Assembly (NCBI RefSeq): GCF_018399035.1
Contig: NZ_CP073760.1
Coordinates: 2,232,001-2,296,000 of the forward strand
DNA: 64,000 nt
Direction of reading: 5' to 3'
From: Thiocapsa sp.
Lineage (GTDB): Bacteria > Pseudomonadota > Gammaproteobacteria > Chromatiales > Chromatiaceae
Shown: positions 16,944-25,856 of the stretch, piece after piece
Layout: each line of letters opens with the position of its first letter
Numbering within the stretch: the first letter of the stretch is position 1
Program-made: the position numbers and the translations under genes
Notes under the pieces: generated by a model
Told to the model about the DNA's origin: nothing
Database searches by the model: none
Seen by the model: only the letters and a program-made list of their open reading frames with translations

Positions 16944-17462
16944 ATGACCCACTATTCACCCGAATTCAAAGCCAGCACCATTGCCAAGATGCTGCCCCCG
17001 CAGAGCCGCGCCGTGGCCGAGCTGGCGCAGGAGACGGGGATCCCCAAGGACACCCTCTACAGCTGGCGCACGTTGGCCGTGAAGGCGGATCCCGCGGCGG
17101 CCCCGGCGCCGAGCGGTCCGGGCGAGCGCAGCAGCGCGCAGAAGTTCGCCGTGGTACTGGCGACGAGCGCGCTGGATGCCGCGGCGCTGAGTGCCTACTG
17201 CCGCGCGCAGGGCCTCTACCCGCAGCAGATCGAGGCCTGGAAGACGGCCTGCATGCAGGCCAACACGCCGGTGTCGGATCGGGTCGCGCGGGCCGCCCGG
17301 CGCGAGGATCAACAGCGCATCGGCGCCCTGACGCGCGAGTTGGCCTTCAAGGAGAAGGCGTTGGCGGAGGCCGCCGCCTTGCTGGTGCTCCAAAAAAAAG
17401 TCCGCGCACTCTTCATGGATCCCGCGGACGGCACATCGACCTGGAGCAACGACGCACCGTGA
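16944..17462 (+). CDS. IS3-family transposase OrfA
   Basis: A 172-residue protein with an N-terminal HTH (YSPEFKASTIAKMLPPQSRA, AQETGIPKDTLYSWRTL) and a C-terminal leucine-rich segment (RELAFKEKALAEAAALLVLQKK). This is the OrfA layout of IS3-group elements. OrfA binds the ends and modulates transposition. The end of the gene contains a run of eight A at 17392-17399, a classic slippage site giving an OrfAB fusion. Confidence 0.85.
   Translation: MTHYSPEFKASTIAKMLPPQSRAVAELAQETGIPKDTLYSWRTLAVKADPAAAPAPSGPGERSSAQKFAVVLATSALDAAALSAYCRAQGLYPQQIEAWKTACMQANTPVSDRVARAARREDQQRIGALTRELAFKEKALAEAAALLVLQKKVRALFMDPADGTSTWSNDAP
17392..17400 (+). promoter_or_regulatory. Probable -1 programmed frameshift site (A8G)
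   Basis: After AAAAAAAAG the minus-one frame is open without a stop straight into orfB (KKSPRTLHGSRGRHIDLEQR). IS3-family elements make their active transposase this way. Use of the site is inferred from family knowledge. Confidence 0.7.
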
Positions 17463-18499
17463 GCACGCTCATCGAGGAGGCCTGTGCCGCCGGGGCGCGC
17501 CTGCAGCCGGCCTGTCGGTGCCTGGGCCTGTCGCTGCGCACCCTGCAGCGCTGGCGCAGCGCCGAGGGCATCACCGCCGATGCCCGAGCCGCGGCCGGGA
17601 CGGCGCGCACGCCGGCCAATCGCCTCGATGCGGCGACGCGCGCGGCGATCCTGGAGGTCGCCAACCGCCCGGAGTTCGCCCACCAGGCCCCCAACCAGAT
17701 CGTCCCGGCCCTGGCCGACCAAGGCATCTACATCGCCTCGGAATCGAGCTTCTACCGGGTGCTGCGCGAGGCCGGGCAACTCGCCCGTCGCGGCAAGGCC
17801 CGTGCCCCGACCCGGCAGCGCCCCGCGCCATTGCAGGCAACGGCACCCAACCAGCTGTGGAGCTGGGACATCACCTATTTGGCCAACACGGTGAAGGGGA
17901 GCTTCTTCTATCTGTACCTGATCATGGACGTCTTCAGTCGCAAGATCGTCGGATGGGAGGTCTTCGCGCAGGAAAGCGCCGAGCATGCCGCCGAGGTCTT
18001 CGCCGCGGCGCATCACCGCGAAGGCGTGCCCCGCCATGCCCTGGTGCTGCATGCGGACAACGGCTCGCCGATGAAGGGCGCCACCATGCTCGCGACTCTG
18101 CAACGACTCGGGGTGGTGCCCTCGTTCAGCCGACCGGCGGTGAGCAACGACAATCCCTACTCCGAGGCGCTGTTCAAGACGCTCAAGTACCAACCCGATT
18201 TTCCCGCCCAACCCTTCGACGGTCTCGCCAGCGCGCGGCGCTGGGTCGAAGGCTTCGTTGCTTGGTACAACGAGCACCATCGCCACAGTGCCCTGAAGTT
18301 CGTCACGCCGGGTCAACGTCACCGCGGGGAGGATCAGGCCTTGCTCGCCGGACGCAGGCGTCTCTACGAGGCCGCCAAGGCGCAATATCCGGAACGCTGG
18401 AGCGGCTCGATCCGCAACTGGGAGCCCGACTCCGTCGTGCTCCTGAATCCCGGAAAACCCCTTAAACAGGAGCTACAAACGACACCGCAAACAGCCTAG
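17459..18499 (+). CDS. IS3-family transposase OrfB (DDE catalytic part)
   Basis: A 346-residue integrase-like catalytic protein. The DDE residues are in WSWDITYLAN, LHADNGSPMKG and NDNPYSEALFKTLKY. The HHRHSALKFVTPGQRH motif follows, as in IS3-group OrfB. The frame is minus one relative to orfA and is open back to the A8G run, so the real product is probably the fusion; the GTG at 17459 gives OrfB alone. The length is full. The element separates IS21 debris from the C-terminal FtsW/RodA fragment, which resumes right after it. Confidence 0.92.
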   Translation: MSTLIEEACAAGARLQPACRCLGLSLRTLQRWRSAEGITADARAAAGTARTPANRLDAATRAAILEVANRPEFAHQAPNQIVPALADQGIYIASESSFYRVLREAGQLARRGKARAPTRQRPAPLQATAPNQLWSWDITYLANTVKGSFFYLYLIMDVFSRKIVGWEVFAQESAEHAAEVFAAAHHREGVPRHALVLHADNGSPMKGATMLATLQRLGVVPSFSRPAVSNDNPYSEALFKTLKYQPDFPAQPFDGLASARRWVEGFVAWYNEHHRHSALKFVTPGQRHRGEDQALLAGRRRLYEAAKAQYPERWSGSIRNWEPDSVVLLNPGKPLKQELQTTPQTA

Positions 18500-20027
18500 C
18501 CGACGCGACATCTTCCTTGACAACGACCGTGGGTGGGGTCAGGGCCTGGTGTCGCATTGCGTGGATAGCCGTCACTTCCCGGAGTTAGGCTTCGATCGCG
18601 CGGTGACCATGGGGTTCACCGTCTACACCGAGGAGTTCGGTGTGGTCGGGGCGGTGGTCCTGATCGCGCTGGTGCTGGCCTTGAGCCTGCGCGGGTTGCA
18701 GATCGCGGCGCGCGCGCAGGGCTTCGCGCGCTTCGCGGCGCTCGGGCTGTCGCTCATGCTGTTCGGCTCGGCCTTCCTCCACATCGCGAGCCTGACCCAT
18801 CTGCTCGACGAGAGCGTGTTCGGGAGTCCCTTGAGCCCGCAGGGCCTGGCCCTGCCGCTGGTCGGCGCCGGCGGCAACGTCATGGCGATCAACCTGATCG
18901 CCATCGGGCTGCTGTATCGACTCGGGCGCACCGCGTCGCCGCCCGGGCCGCCGCCCGCGCCGGCTCGGGCACCGACCGCGCGCACCCGCAACCGCGGCCT
19001 GCGGGTGGTGGCGGGGCTCCTGATCGTCGCCAGCGCGCTGCTGGTGGCGCGCACGCTCGATCTGCAACGCGGCGAGTATGGCTACGGCAAGGGTGGGTCT
19101 CCCGCGCTGACCTGTCGGGCGAATGAACGGATCTCGATCGAGCGAGCACAGCGGAACGACGCGCAACAGCGCACGCTCGCGACGGAGCGGCTGCTCCTCT
19201 GGCTCGCGCAGCTTCAGACCTTTGAGACGACGCCGCCGCCGCGACTGCTGGCCGAGGACGAGCCGGTCGACTTCAGACCGGTCATGCCGATCGCGTCCGG
19301 CGGCGTTGCCGGCGAGCCTTCGGCGGGCGCCGAGGAGCCGGGCGCACCGCCGCGATGGCTCCAGGCGTCGCTGTCGGGGATCCTGAATTCGCCCTTCCCG
19401 CCGCCGTCGCGCCCGGAGGACCTCGCCGGCGAGCCTTGGACTTCGCATCGCGATCCGGATTTGGATGGTTGGTGTGCTGAGCTCGGCACGCGCAAGCTTG
19501 CGGCCTGTCTCGACGCGATGGCGCCTGAGCTGGTCCCCTGGCTCAGCACCCTGGATGACTCCGCCAAGCGGGCGGGATTGAGGCGGGCGCTCTCTGCGAC
19601 CGACGCCGTGCGACGGATCTTGCGTAGCCGGGCCGATGGCGACTCGCACGCGCCGGGCCTGGAGATCGCGAGCGTGCCCCCACGCAGCGACATCCACCTG
19701 GTCGCGGTCGCCTTCCCGGACACCCGCCCGACCTGCGGGCGCGGTGCCTGCCGCACCCCGACACTCCTGTATCGTGTGACCACCGCGCCCGATGGGCAGG
19801 AGACGCCGACGCTGATCCTGATCTCGACGCAGGATCATCTCGAGCTTGATCCGGACACCTGGTTCTGGGATGACTTCAACCTGTTCGCCTACAGCCGGCA
19901 ACACGACGGGATCGATGTCCAGATCGACAGTATCGACCTCTACCGGTGCGAGCGCGTCTGCTGGCCGACGGCCGATCGTCGGCTGGAGACGAGGCGCCAT
20001 CCGGACCGGGTCTGGCTCGACCCGTGA
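18495..20027 (+). pseudogene. FtsW/RodA-family C-terminal part fused to a large extra domain
   Basis: The frame is open from the IS3 end: DRGWGQGLVSHCVDSRHFPE, then FTVYTEEFGVVGAVVLIALV and GLALPLVGAGGNVMAINLIA, matching the last membrane segments of SEDS glycosyltransferases. A Pro-rich linker, another membrane helix (GLRVVAGLLIVASALLVA) and about 320 soluble residues with Cys pairs (PTCGRGACRTPTL, YRCERVCW) follow. Ordinary FtsW/RodA proteins end after the helices, so the tail is unusual and I do not recognise it. The start is lost; an internal GTG at 18549 could yield a 492-residue protein, but that is unlikely to be functional. It is probably the far end of the gene begun at 7270. Confidence 0.6.
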
Positions 20028-20567
20028 GAACCTTGCATCAAGGGCGCGGCGAGGGCGCTGCGGCGGACGGGCCGGCGCATCGGGATCCGCCGGCCGACGC
20101 CAGCGACCGACGAGGCGGACTCGGTGGCCCGGTGAGAGACACCGCGCGCGACAGGGACCGATGTCTTGACGGCGGCGTGTGCGTTGTGGGTCGGGCGTCC
20201 GACCTGGATGCCGCCCTGATTCCCCTACACAATCAATGTCAACCGCGCTCGTTTTGGTGCTTGAGGCCTGTTCGAGCGTCGTCTATCTTCCACTCAAAGC
20301 GTACCGTGGCAGTGGGATATCGCATCCGGTCACGGCCGGGCCTCGTTGAATCGCCGAGACGGGCCCAGCGTTCCAGGGTCGATGCCGAGTGATATCGGCG
20401 TATCGAGCCGCAGGATTCCGCGGCTTCGGACGACGCTCACGGAGCAGGGCCCGGACGACCGATCGAGTCCGCGGGTCGTCTGAATCGCCTCCGGACGGCT
20501 TGAGACACGCTTGCAGGTCTGTTGATCTTCAAACCCAACGGGGCGATCCACCCCGGGAGAGACACCG
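20028..20567. other. Spacer without recognisable gene
   Basis: There are 540 bases with no credible frame. The GGGAGA ribosome site of the small peptide gene is at its right end (about 20555). Nothing else was identified. Confidence 0.4.
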
Positions 20568-20705
20568 ATGAAACCCTTTGCCTTGCTTGTCGCCGTCGTC
20601 CTGGGTCTGGCTTACGTCGCTTCGAGTGCTCAAGCCTGTGAGCGGGTCAATAACTGTCAAAACCCTGCACCGGGGACCGTGACTGAAAACCACGATAACC
20701 GGTAG
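20568..20705 (+). CDS. 45-residue exported peptide
   Basis: The ATG at 20568 is preceded by GGGAGA at a good distance. The product starts with a signal sequence (MKPFALLVAVVLGLAYVASSAQA) followed by CERVNNCQNPAPGTVTENHD and a short end, so the mature part would be about 22 residues with two Cys. It could be a disulfide-bonded secreted peptide; the Cys directly after AQA is not a standard lipobox. A weak hairpin (20714-20733) follows. No family is known to me. Small size limits confidence, but the signal peptide and ribosome site together are persuasive. Confidence 0.6.
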   Translation: MKPFALLVAVVLGLAYVASSAQACERVNNCQNPAPGTVTENHDNR

Positions 20706-20794
20706 CCGTCGCTGCGTCGGTCATCACCGACGCGGTCTTTCTCCATGCGGGACGGGGTATCGAATGAGGCTCGCCTGATTGCCGCCCTGGCGAA

Positions 20795-21202
20795 CTAGGC
20801 CGCTCTGACCTCATCCAACAACTCGGGGTGACGGTCAAGGACCTTCAGCAATTTGACCAGCGCCAGGGGTGGCTTGGTCTTGCCGTTTTCGTAGCGTGAA
20901 AAGGCGTTGACGCCACCACCAAAGAGCGCTGCGGCTTCCCGCTGATCGAGCGCGAGCTTCTTGCGAACGCCGGCGATGAATCCCGGATCGACAATCGCCG
21001 CATTCACCTGCTTCATGAAATCCCCAACCTGCTCACTCATTCGACGCGATTCCGTCAGATCTAGGACTGATTCAGCACAGGCGGGGCAAAAATCGCCAGT
21101 CACAGCAGGAATGATCGTGGTTTCGCCCTTATAAATAAACGAGACGTCACGAGTATCATGCACCAGTTCGGCGGTGCCACAAACGGGACATTGCATGTTC
21201 AT
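20795..21202 (-). CDS. mqsA: MqsA-family antitoxin, without adjacent toxin
   Basis: A 135-residue protein with the two-domain MqsA layout. The N-terminal zinc site is formed by Cys5, Cys8, Cys39 and Cys42. The C-terminal HTH contains VRKKLALDQREAAALFGGGVN and FSRYENGKTKPP, almost as in E. coli MqsA. MqsA neutralises the MqsR RNase and represses the operon by binding AACCT-like palindromes; such a site lies upstream (21250-21264). In the usual operon mqsR comes first, but no MqsR-like frame is present between this gene and the duplicated block starting near 21352. The antitoxin is therefore an orphan, or a regulator in its own right. Confidence 0.9.
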   Translation of the reverse strand: MNMQCPVCGTAELVHDTRDVSFIYKGETTIIPAVTGDFCPACAESVLDLTESRRMSEQVGDFMKQVNAAIVDPGFIAGVRKKLALDQREAAALFGGGVNAFSRYENGKTKPPLALVKLLKVLDRHPELLDEVRAA

Positions 21203-21249
21203 AGCAAGACAGCCGGCAGTGTGGGGTTCGTTTCTCCATGGAAAAACGT

Positions 21250-21264
21250 TAACCTAATTGGTTA
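21250..21264. promoter_or_regulatory. Candidate MqsA operator
   Basis: TAACC-TAATT-GGTTA is a 5-bp inverted repeat 48 bases upstream of mqsA. It resembles the MqsA box of E. coli (AACCT, three bases, AGGTT). It suggests autoregulation. Confidence 0.55.
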
Positions 21265-21351
21265 GTTTTGGCAAGCCAGGCTTGGTTGTCGGGGTGCCGA
21301 CGCTGACCGTTGGTATGATTCGGCAGGTTCGCGGAAAACGTTGCGGACACC

Positions 21352-23115
21352 TGTATTTCAGGGACAGACCACGGTTTTCGCCGGCCGCATCCATATGCTG
21401 ACTCTGGACGATGCGGAGGGCGACCTCGGCTTGGCGGTTTGAACGGGCCGCGCCGATGGCCGGCTGGTTCAGGCGCGGCGGGGGCCTGACGGCGGTGCTA
21501 TGCTCGACCGTATTCCCGCTGCCGACGAGCTCGCCCGATGCGCTTCTTCAACACCGAAGGCCCGAACCGGCAGGAAAACCACTACACCCTGCCCCCACTG
21601 TCGCGCTGGGATCTGGGCGAGATCCTCGCCCTCATCGATCAGAAGAAATACTTCTTGCTGCACGCGCCCCGCCAGACCGGCAAGACCACCTGCCTGCTGG
21701 CGCTGGCGGAGCATCTGAATCGGGAGGGGCGCTGTCGGGCGGTCTATGCCAATCTGGAGGTCGCCCAAGCCTATCGCGCACAGTTGGACAAGGGCATGAC
21801 GGCCGTGGTGGAGCAAGTTTCGCGCGGGGCGCGCGATCAGCTCGGGGACGCCGGGGCGGCGGATCTGGGACGGGAGATCATCCTGAGCTCGAGCGGAGGC
21901 ACGGCGGTGGGCGAATTTCTCGCCCGCTGGAGCGCACAGTCGCTCCAACCGCTGGTGCTGCTGCTCGACGAGGTGGACGCCCTGATCGGCGACACCCTGC
22001 TCTCGCTGCTGCGCCAGTTGCGCGCCGGCTATCCGCAACGACCGACGGCCTTTCCGCAGACGATCATCCTGTGCGGGGTGCGCGACTTGCGTGACTACCG
22101 CATCCATGCCAGCTCCGAGCGCGAGGCGATCACCGGCGGCAGCGCGTTCAACATCAAGGCCAAATCGCTTCGGCTGGGCGATTTCAGCGCCGCCGAGACC
22201 CGCACCCTACTGCTGGAGCACACCCGCGAGACCGGGCAGGTTTTCACCCCCGAGGCACTGGCTGCGCAGGTCTGGGAGCTGACCCGGGGCCAGCCCTGGC
22301 TAGTCAATGCCCTGGCCTATCGCGCCTGCTTCGAGTTACACGAGGGACGCGACCGGCGTCAGCCCATCACCCTAGCCCTCATCGACCAGGCCAAGGAAGC
22401 GATGATCGTCGAGCGCGTGACCCATCTGGATCAATTAGCCCACAAACTCCAGGAACCACGGGTGCGCCGGGTCATCGAGCCCATCCTGGCGGGAACGGCC
22501 CTCGGGGAGGTGCCAACGGACGATCGCGACTATCTGGTCGATCTGGGCCTGTTGCGACGGGACGGTGCCGGCGGTCTGGTGGTGGCCAACCCCATCTACC
22601 GGGAGGTCTTGCCGCGGATGTTGGCGAGCGGGCCTCAAGACTCACTCCCGCAGATCAGCCCGACCTGGCTCAACGCCGACGGCAGCCTGAATCCGCAATC
22701 CCTGCTCACGGCCTTCCTCGCCTTTTGGCGCCGCCACGGTCAGCCGTTGCTGGGCAGCGTTGCCTATCATGAGATCGCCCCACACCTGGTGCTGATGGCC
22801 TTCCTGCATCGGGTGGTCAACGGCGGCGGGACCTTGGAGCGCGAATACGCCATCGGCATGGGGCGGATGGATCTCTGTCTGCGTTATGGTGCGGTGACCC
22901 TGGGTCTGGAGCTGAAGGTCTGGCGCGACCGCGAGGCTGATCCCCTGGTCGATGGTCTGGAACAATTGGACGGCTATTTGGCCGGTCTGGGGCTCGACAC
23001 CGGCTGGCTGGTCATCTTCGACCGCCGGTCCAATCAGCCACCGATCGCCGAGCGGACCGCCTGTCAGACAGCGACCAGTCCGCAGGGCCGAGCGATCGCC
23101 GTGATCCGCGCCTGA
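21352..23115 (+). repeat. Duplicated 1.76-kb block, copy 1
   Basis: About 185 bases of leader plus the AAA/nuclease gene are almost identical to 24088-25846. The similarity begins at TTTCAGGGACAGACCA and ends at the stop codon. The TacAT pair lies between the copies. Confidence 0.9.
21538..23115 (+). CDS. AAA-family ATPase with C-terminal PD-(D/E)XK nuclease-like domain, copy A
   Basis: A 525-residue protein. Walker A is APRQTGKTT (residues 43-51), Walker B is LVLLLDEVDAL (about 139-149), and a sensor-like ILCGVRDLRDYR follows. A winged-helix-like middle (VRRVIEPILAG ... DYLVDLGLLRRDG) leads to a C-terminal nuclease-like core, GRMDLCLRYG ... GLELKVWRDRE ... LEQLDGYL. The type is often annotated as an AAA-like or ATP-binding protein and is expanded in many Chromatiaceae. 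Its role is unknown; defence or mobile-element functions have been suggested for related architectures. It is near-identical to the copy at 24272 except for a divergent block at residues about 57-137, between the two Walker motifs. Confidence 0.88.
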   Translation: MRFFNTEGPNRQENHYTLPPLSRWDLGEILALIDQKKYFLLHAPRQTGKTTCLLALAEHLNREGRCRAVYANLEVAQAYRAQLDKGMTAVVEQVSRGARDQLGDAGAADLGREIILSSSGGTAVGEFLARWSAQSLQPLVLLLDEVDALIGDTLLSLLRQLRAGYPQRPTAFPQTIILCGVRDLRDYRIHASSEREAITGGSAFNIKAKSLRLGDFSAAETRTLLLEHTRETGQVFTPEALAAQVWELTRGQPWLVNALAYRACFELHEGRDRRQPITLALIDQAKEAMIVERVTHLDQLAHKLQEPRVRRVIEPILAGTALGEVPTDDRDYLVDLGLLRRDGAGGLVVANPIYREVLPRMLASGPQDSLPQISPTWLNADGSLNPQSLLTAFLAFWRRHGQPLLGSVAYHEIAPHLVLMAFLHRVVNGGGTLEREYAIGMGRMDLCLRYGAVTLGLELKVWRDREADPLVDGLEQLDGYLAGLGLDTGWLVIFDRRSNQPPIAERTACQTATSPQGRAIAVIRA

Positions 23116-23164
23116 GTTCCGAGGGCAAGCCCCAAGTGTCTGCTTGATCCCAGTGAGACGCGGT

Positions 23165-23653
23165 TTAAATCCGTTTCAGCGACAGGACCAGCGTCGAGGG
23201 CTTCGTCGGCGACGCGATGAATCCGTGATGGGCATAGAAGGCCGCGGCATTTTCCGACAGGGCATGCACCAAGAGTCCGCGGATACCAAGGATCATGCTT
23301 GCGGCCCGGGTGCGCTCGACGGCATCGCGAAGCAAAGCGACGCCGAGGCGCCGTCCTTGCCAGGTCTGATCGACGGCCAGGCGCCCGAGGATCGCCATCG
23401 GAACGGGGTCGGGCATGTTGCGCCGGATGCGCCCGGGCGCTTCCCGCAGCGCCAGCGCGCCCGAGGCCAGACAGTAATACCCGACCACCACCCCCGCAGC
23501 CGCAACGACGTAGGTGCGCGAGGCGCCGCTGACCTGATTGTTCCAGGCACGGCGAATCAACCACTCGTCAAGCGATTGGACACCGGAGGAGAAACCCTCG
23601 ACGCGATGCGTCTCAGCGAGCGGCGCCGGGGCCTCGAGGGTCACGCCTTCCAT
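23165..23653 (-). CDS. TacT-type GNAT acetyltransferase toxin
   Basis: A 162-residue GNAT protein. The acetyl-CoA loop is WQGRRLGVALLRDAV, and the C-terminal catalytic Tyr sits in AAAFYAHHGF, as in TacT/AtaT toxins that acetylate aminoacyl-tRNA and block translation. The N-terminus (FSSGVQSLDEWLIRRA) is also typical. It overlaps the upstream DUF1778 antitoxin by 13 bases, a firm sign of a type II module. No defect was seen. Confidence 0.92.
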   Translation of the reverse strand: MEGVTLEAPAPLAETHRVEGFSSGVQSLDEWLIRRAWNNQVSGASRTYVVAAAGVVVGYYCLASGALALREAPGRIRRNMPDPVPMAILGRLAVDQTWQGRRLGVALLRDAVERTRAASMILGIRGLLVHALSENAAAFYAHHGFIASPTKPSTLVLSLKRI

Positions 23654-23934
23654 GGGCTGGGGGCGGCCATCAAGCGCTCGTAACCCTCTCCAGCCGGGGG
23701 ATGGTCCAAGACGGCGAGGAAGTGCTCGTAGGTCTCTCGGTCGACCCTGACCAGCGTCTGGTCGAGCAGCGTCTCCTCGGCGGCCCGCCGGGCGGCGTCG
23801 ATCATGAAATCGGAGCGCGACCGGCCCTGAATCTTGGCGGCTTGATCGATCAGGTCGCGAATCTCCTCCCGCACCCGGAGGTTAACGGCTCGGGTGGTTG
23901 GTTCTGTGTTGGCGGTGGACGGCGAAGCGGGCAT
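23641..23934 (-). CDS. DUF1778/TacA-type ribbon-helix-helix antitoxin
   Basis: A 97-residue antitoxin. The ribbon-helix-helix part is RAVNLRVREEIRDLIDQAAK ... SRSDFMIDAARRAAEE. The C-terminal tail that wraps the toxin is VDRETYEHFLAVLDHPPAGE. It binds its own promoter and inhibits the GNAT toxin encoded just downstream. The start at 23934 gives a Ser/Thr-rich N-terminal arm before the DNA-binding ribbon. Confidence 0.92.
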   Translation of the reverse strand: MPASPSTANTEPTTRAVNLRVREEIRDLIDQAAKIQGRSRSDFMIDAARRAAEETLLDQTLVRVDRETYEHFLAVLDHPPAGEGYERLMAAPSPWKA

Positions 23935-24087
23935 GGCGCACCTTGGCTTTGAGTGAGACCGCGATTGAGATACACATCGTATATCTTACGCTCAAGGTGT
24001 CAATGTTGTTCGGTGCCATCACGCTGGCCTTCAACCAGTTCCGCGGGTCGCGGCAGCTCTGGCTGAGCGACTCACGGACGTTCGGTA

Positions 24088-25846
24088 TGTTTCAGGGACA
24101 GACCAGCGTTTTCGCCGGCCGCATCCATGGGCTGACTCTGGACGATGCGGAGGGCGACCTCGGCTTGGCGGTTTGAACGGGCCGCGCCGATCGCCTGCTG
24201 GTTCAGGCGCGGCGGGGGCCTAACGGCGGTGCTATGCTCGACCGTATTCCCGCTGCCGACGAGCTCGCCCGATGCGCTTCTTCAACACCGAAGGCCCGAA
24301 CCGGCCGGAAAACCACTACACCCTGCCCCCACTGTCGCGCTGGGATCTGGGCGAGATCCTCGCCCTCATCGATCAGAAGAAATACTTCTTGCTGCACGCG
24401 CCCCGCCAGACCGGCAAGACCACCTGCCTGCTGGCGCTGATGGAGCATCTCAATCAAGAGGGGCGCTATCGGGCGCTCTATGCCAATCTGGAAGGGGCGC
24501 AAGCCTATCGCGAGCGGCTCGACCCGGCCATGGCGACGATCGTGACCGACATTGCCGCTGCCGCCGGCGTCTGGCTCGGCGACCGCGAGCCCGCGCGGCA
24601 GGCTGCGGCGATCCTGGCCAGTACCCCGCCCGGCTCAGCACTCGGGGTGTTTCTGACCCAGTGGTGTCAAGGCGCGACCCAACCGCTGGTGCTGCTGCTC
24701 GACGAGGTGGACGCCCTGATCGGCGACACCCTGCTCTCGCTGCTGCGCCAGTTGCGCGCCGGCTATCCGCAACGACCGACGGCCTTTCCGCAGACGATCA
24801 TCCTGTGCGGGGTGCGCGACTTGCGCGACTACCGCATTCATGCCAGTTCCGAGCGCGAGGCCATCACCGGGGGCAGTGCGTTCAACATCAAGGCCGAATC
24901 GCTCCGCCTGGGCGATTTCAGCGCCGCCGAGACCCGCACCCTACTGCTGGAGCACACCCGCGAGACCGGGCAGGTCTTTACCCCCGAGGCGCTGGACCGG
25001 GTCTGGGAGCTGACCCAAGGTCAGCCCTGGCTGGTCAATGCCCTGGCGTATCGTGCCTGCTTCAAACTCCCTGCCGGCCGCGACCGCACCCAGCCGATCA
25101 CAGTGGAGCTGATCGACCAGGCCAAGGAAGCGATGATCGTCGAGCGCGTGACCCATCTGGATCAATTAGCCCACAAACTCCAGGAACCACGGGTGCGCCG
25201 GGTCATCGAGCCCATCCTGGCGGGAACGGCCCTCGGGGAGGTGCCAACGGACGATCGCGACTATCTGGTCGATCTGGGCCTGTTGCGACGGGACGGTGCC
25301 GGCGGTCTGGTGGTGGCCAACCCCATCTACCGGGAGGTCCTGCCGCGGATGTTGGCGAGCGGGCCTCAAGACTCACTCCCGCAGATCAGCCCGACCTGGC
25401 TCAACGCCGACGGCAGCCTGAATCCGCAATCCCTGCTCACGGCCTTCCTCGCCTTTTGGCGCCGCCACGGTCAGCCGTTGCTGGGCAGCGTTGCCTATCA
25501 TGAGATCGCCCCACACCTGGTGCTGATGGCCTTCCTGCATCGGGTGGTCAACGGCGGCGGGGCCTTGGAGCGCGAATACGCCATCGGCATGGGGCGGATG
25601 GATCTCTGTCTGCGTTATGGTGCGGTGACCCTGGGTCTGGAGCTGAAGGTCTGGCGCGACCGCGAGGCTGATCCCCTGGTCGAGGGTCTGGAACAATTGG
25701 ACGGCTATTTGGCCGGTCTGGGGCTCGACACCGGCTGGCTGGTCATCTTCGACCGCCGCTCCAATCAGCCACCGATCGCCGAGCGGACCGCCTGTCGGAC
25801 AGCGACCAGTCCGCAGGGCCGACCGATCGCCGTGATCCGCGCCTGA
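24088..25846 (+). repeat. Duplicated 1.76-kb block, copy 2
   Basis: Same leader and gene as 21352-23115, in direct orientation. The leader differs by a few bases only. The identity ends right after the stop codon, where sequence related to a RAYT-type transposase begins. Confidence 0.9.
24272..25846 (+). CDS. AAA-family ATPase with C-terminal PD-(D/E)XK nuclease-like domain, copy B
   Basis: A 524-residue paralogue of the gene at 21538, with the same Walker A (APRQTGKTT), Walker B (LVLLLDEVDAL) and nuclease-like core (GRMDLCLRYG, GLELKVWRDRE). The segment from about residue 55 to 137 differs strongly (GAQAYRERLDPAMATIVTDI in place of VAQAYRAQLDKGMTAVVEQV), as does a short patch near residues 240-265. 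The rest is nearly identical, including synonymous sites. The mosaic suggests gene conversion after duplication, or selection on the variable block. Function unknown, as for copy A. Confidence 0.88.
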   Translation: MRFFNTEGPNRPENHYTLPPLSRWDLGEILALIDQKKYFLLHAPRQTGKTTCLLALMEHLNQEGRYRALYANLEGAQAYRERLDPAMATIVTDIAAAAGVWLGDREPARQAAAILASTPPGSALGVFLTQWCQGATQPLVLLLDEVDALIGDTLLSLLRQLRAGYPQRPTAFPQTIILCGVRDLRDYRIHASSEREAITGGSAFNIKAESLRLGDFSAAETRTLLLEHTRETGQVFTPEALDRVWELTQGQPWLVNALAYRACFKLPAGRDRTQPITVELIDQAKEAMIVERVTHLDQLAHKLQEPRVRRVIEPILAGTALGEVPTDDRDYLVDLGLLRRDGAGGLVVANPIYREVLPRMLASGPQDSLPQISPTWLNADGSLNPQSLLTAFLAFWRRHGQPLLGSVAYHEIAPHLVLMAFLHRVVNGGGALEREYAIGMGRMDLCLRYGAVTLGLELKVWRDREADPLVEGLEQLDGYLAGLGLDTGWLVIFDRRSNQPPIAERTACRTATSPQGRPIAVIRA

Positions 25847-25856
25847 GTCCCCCCTG

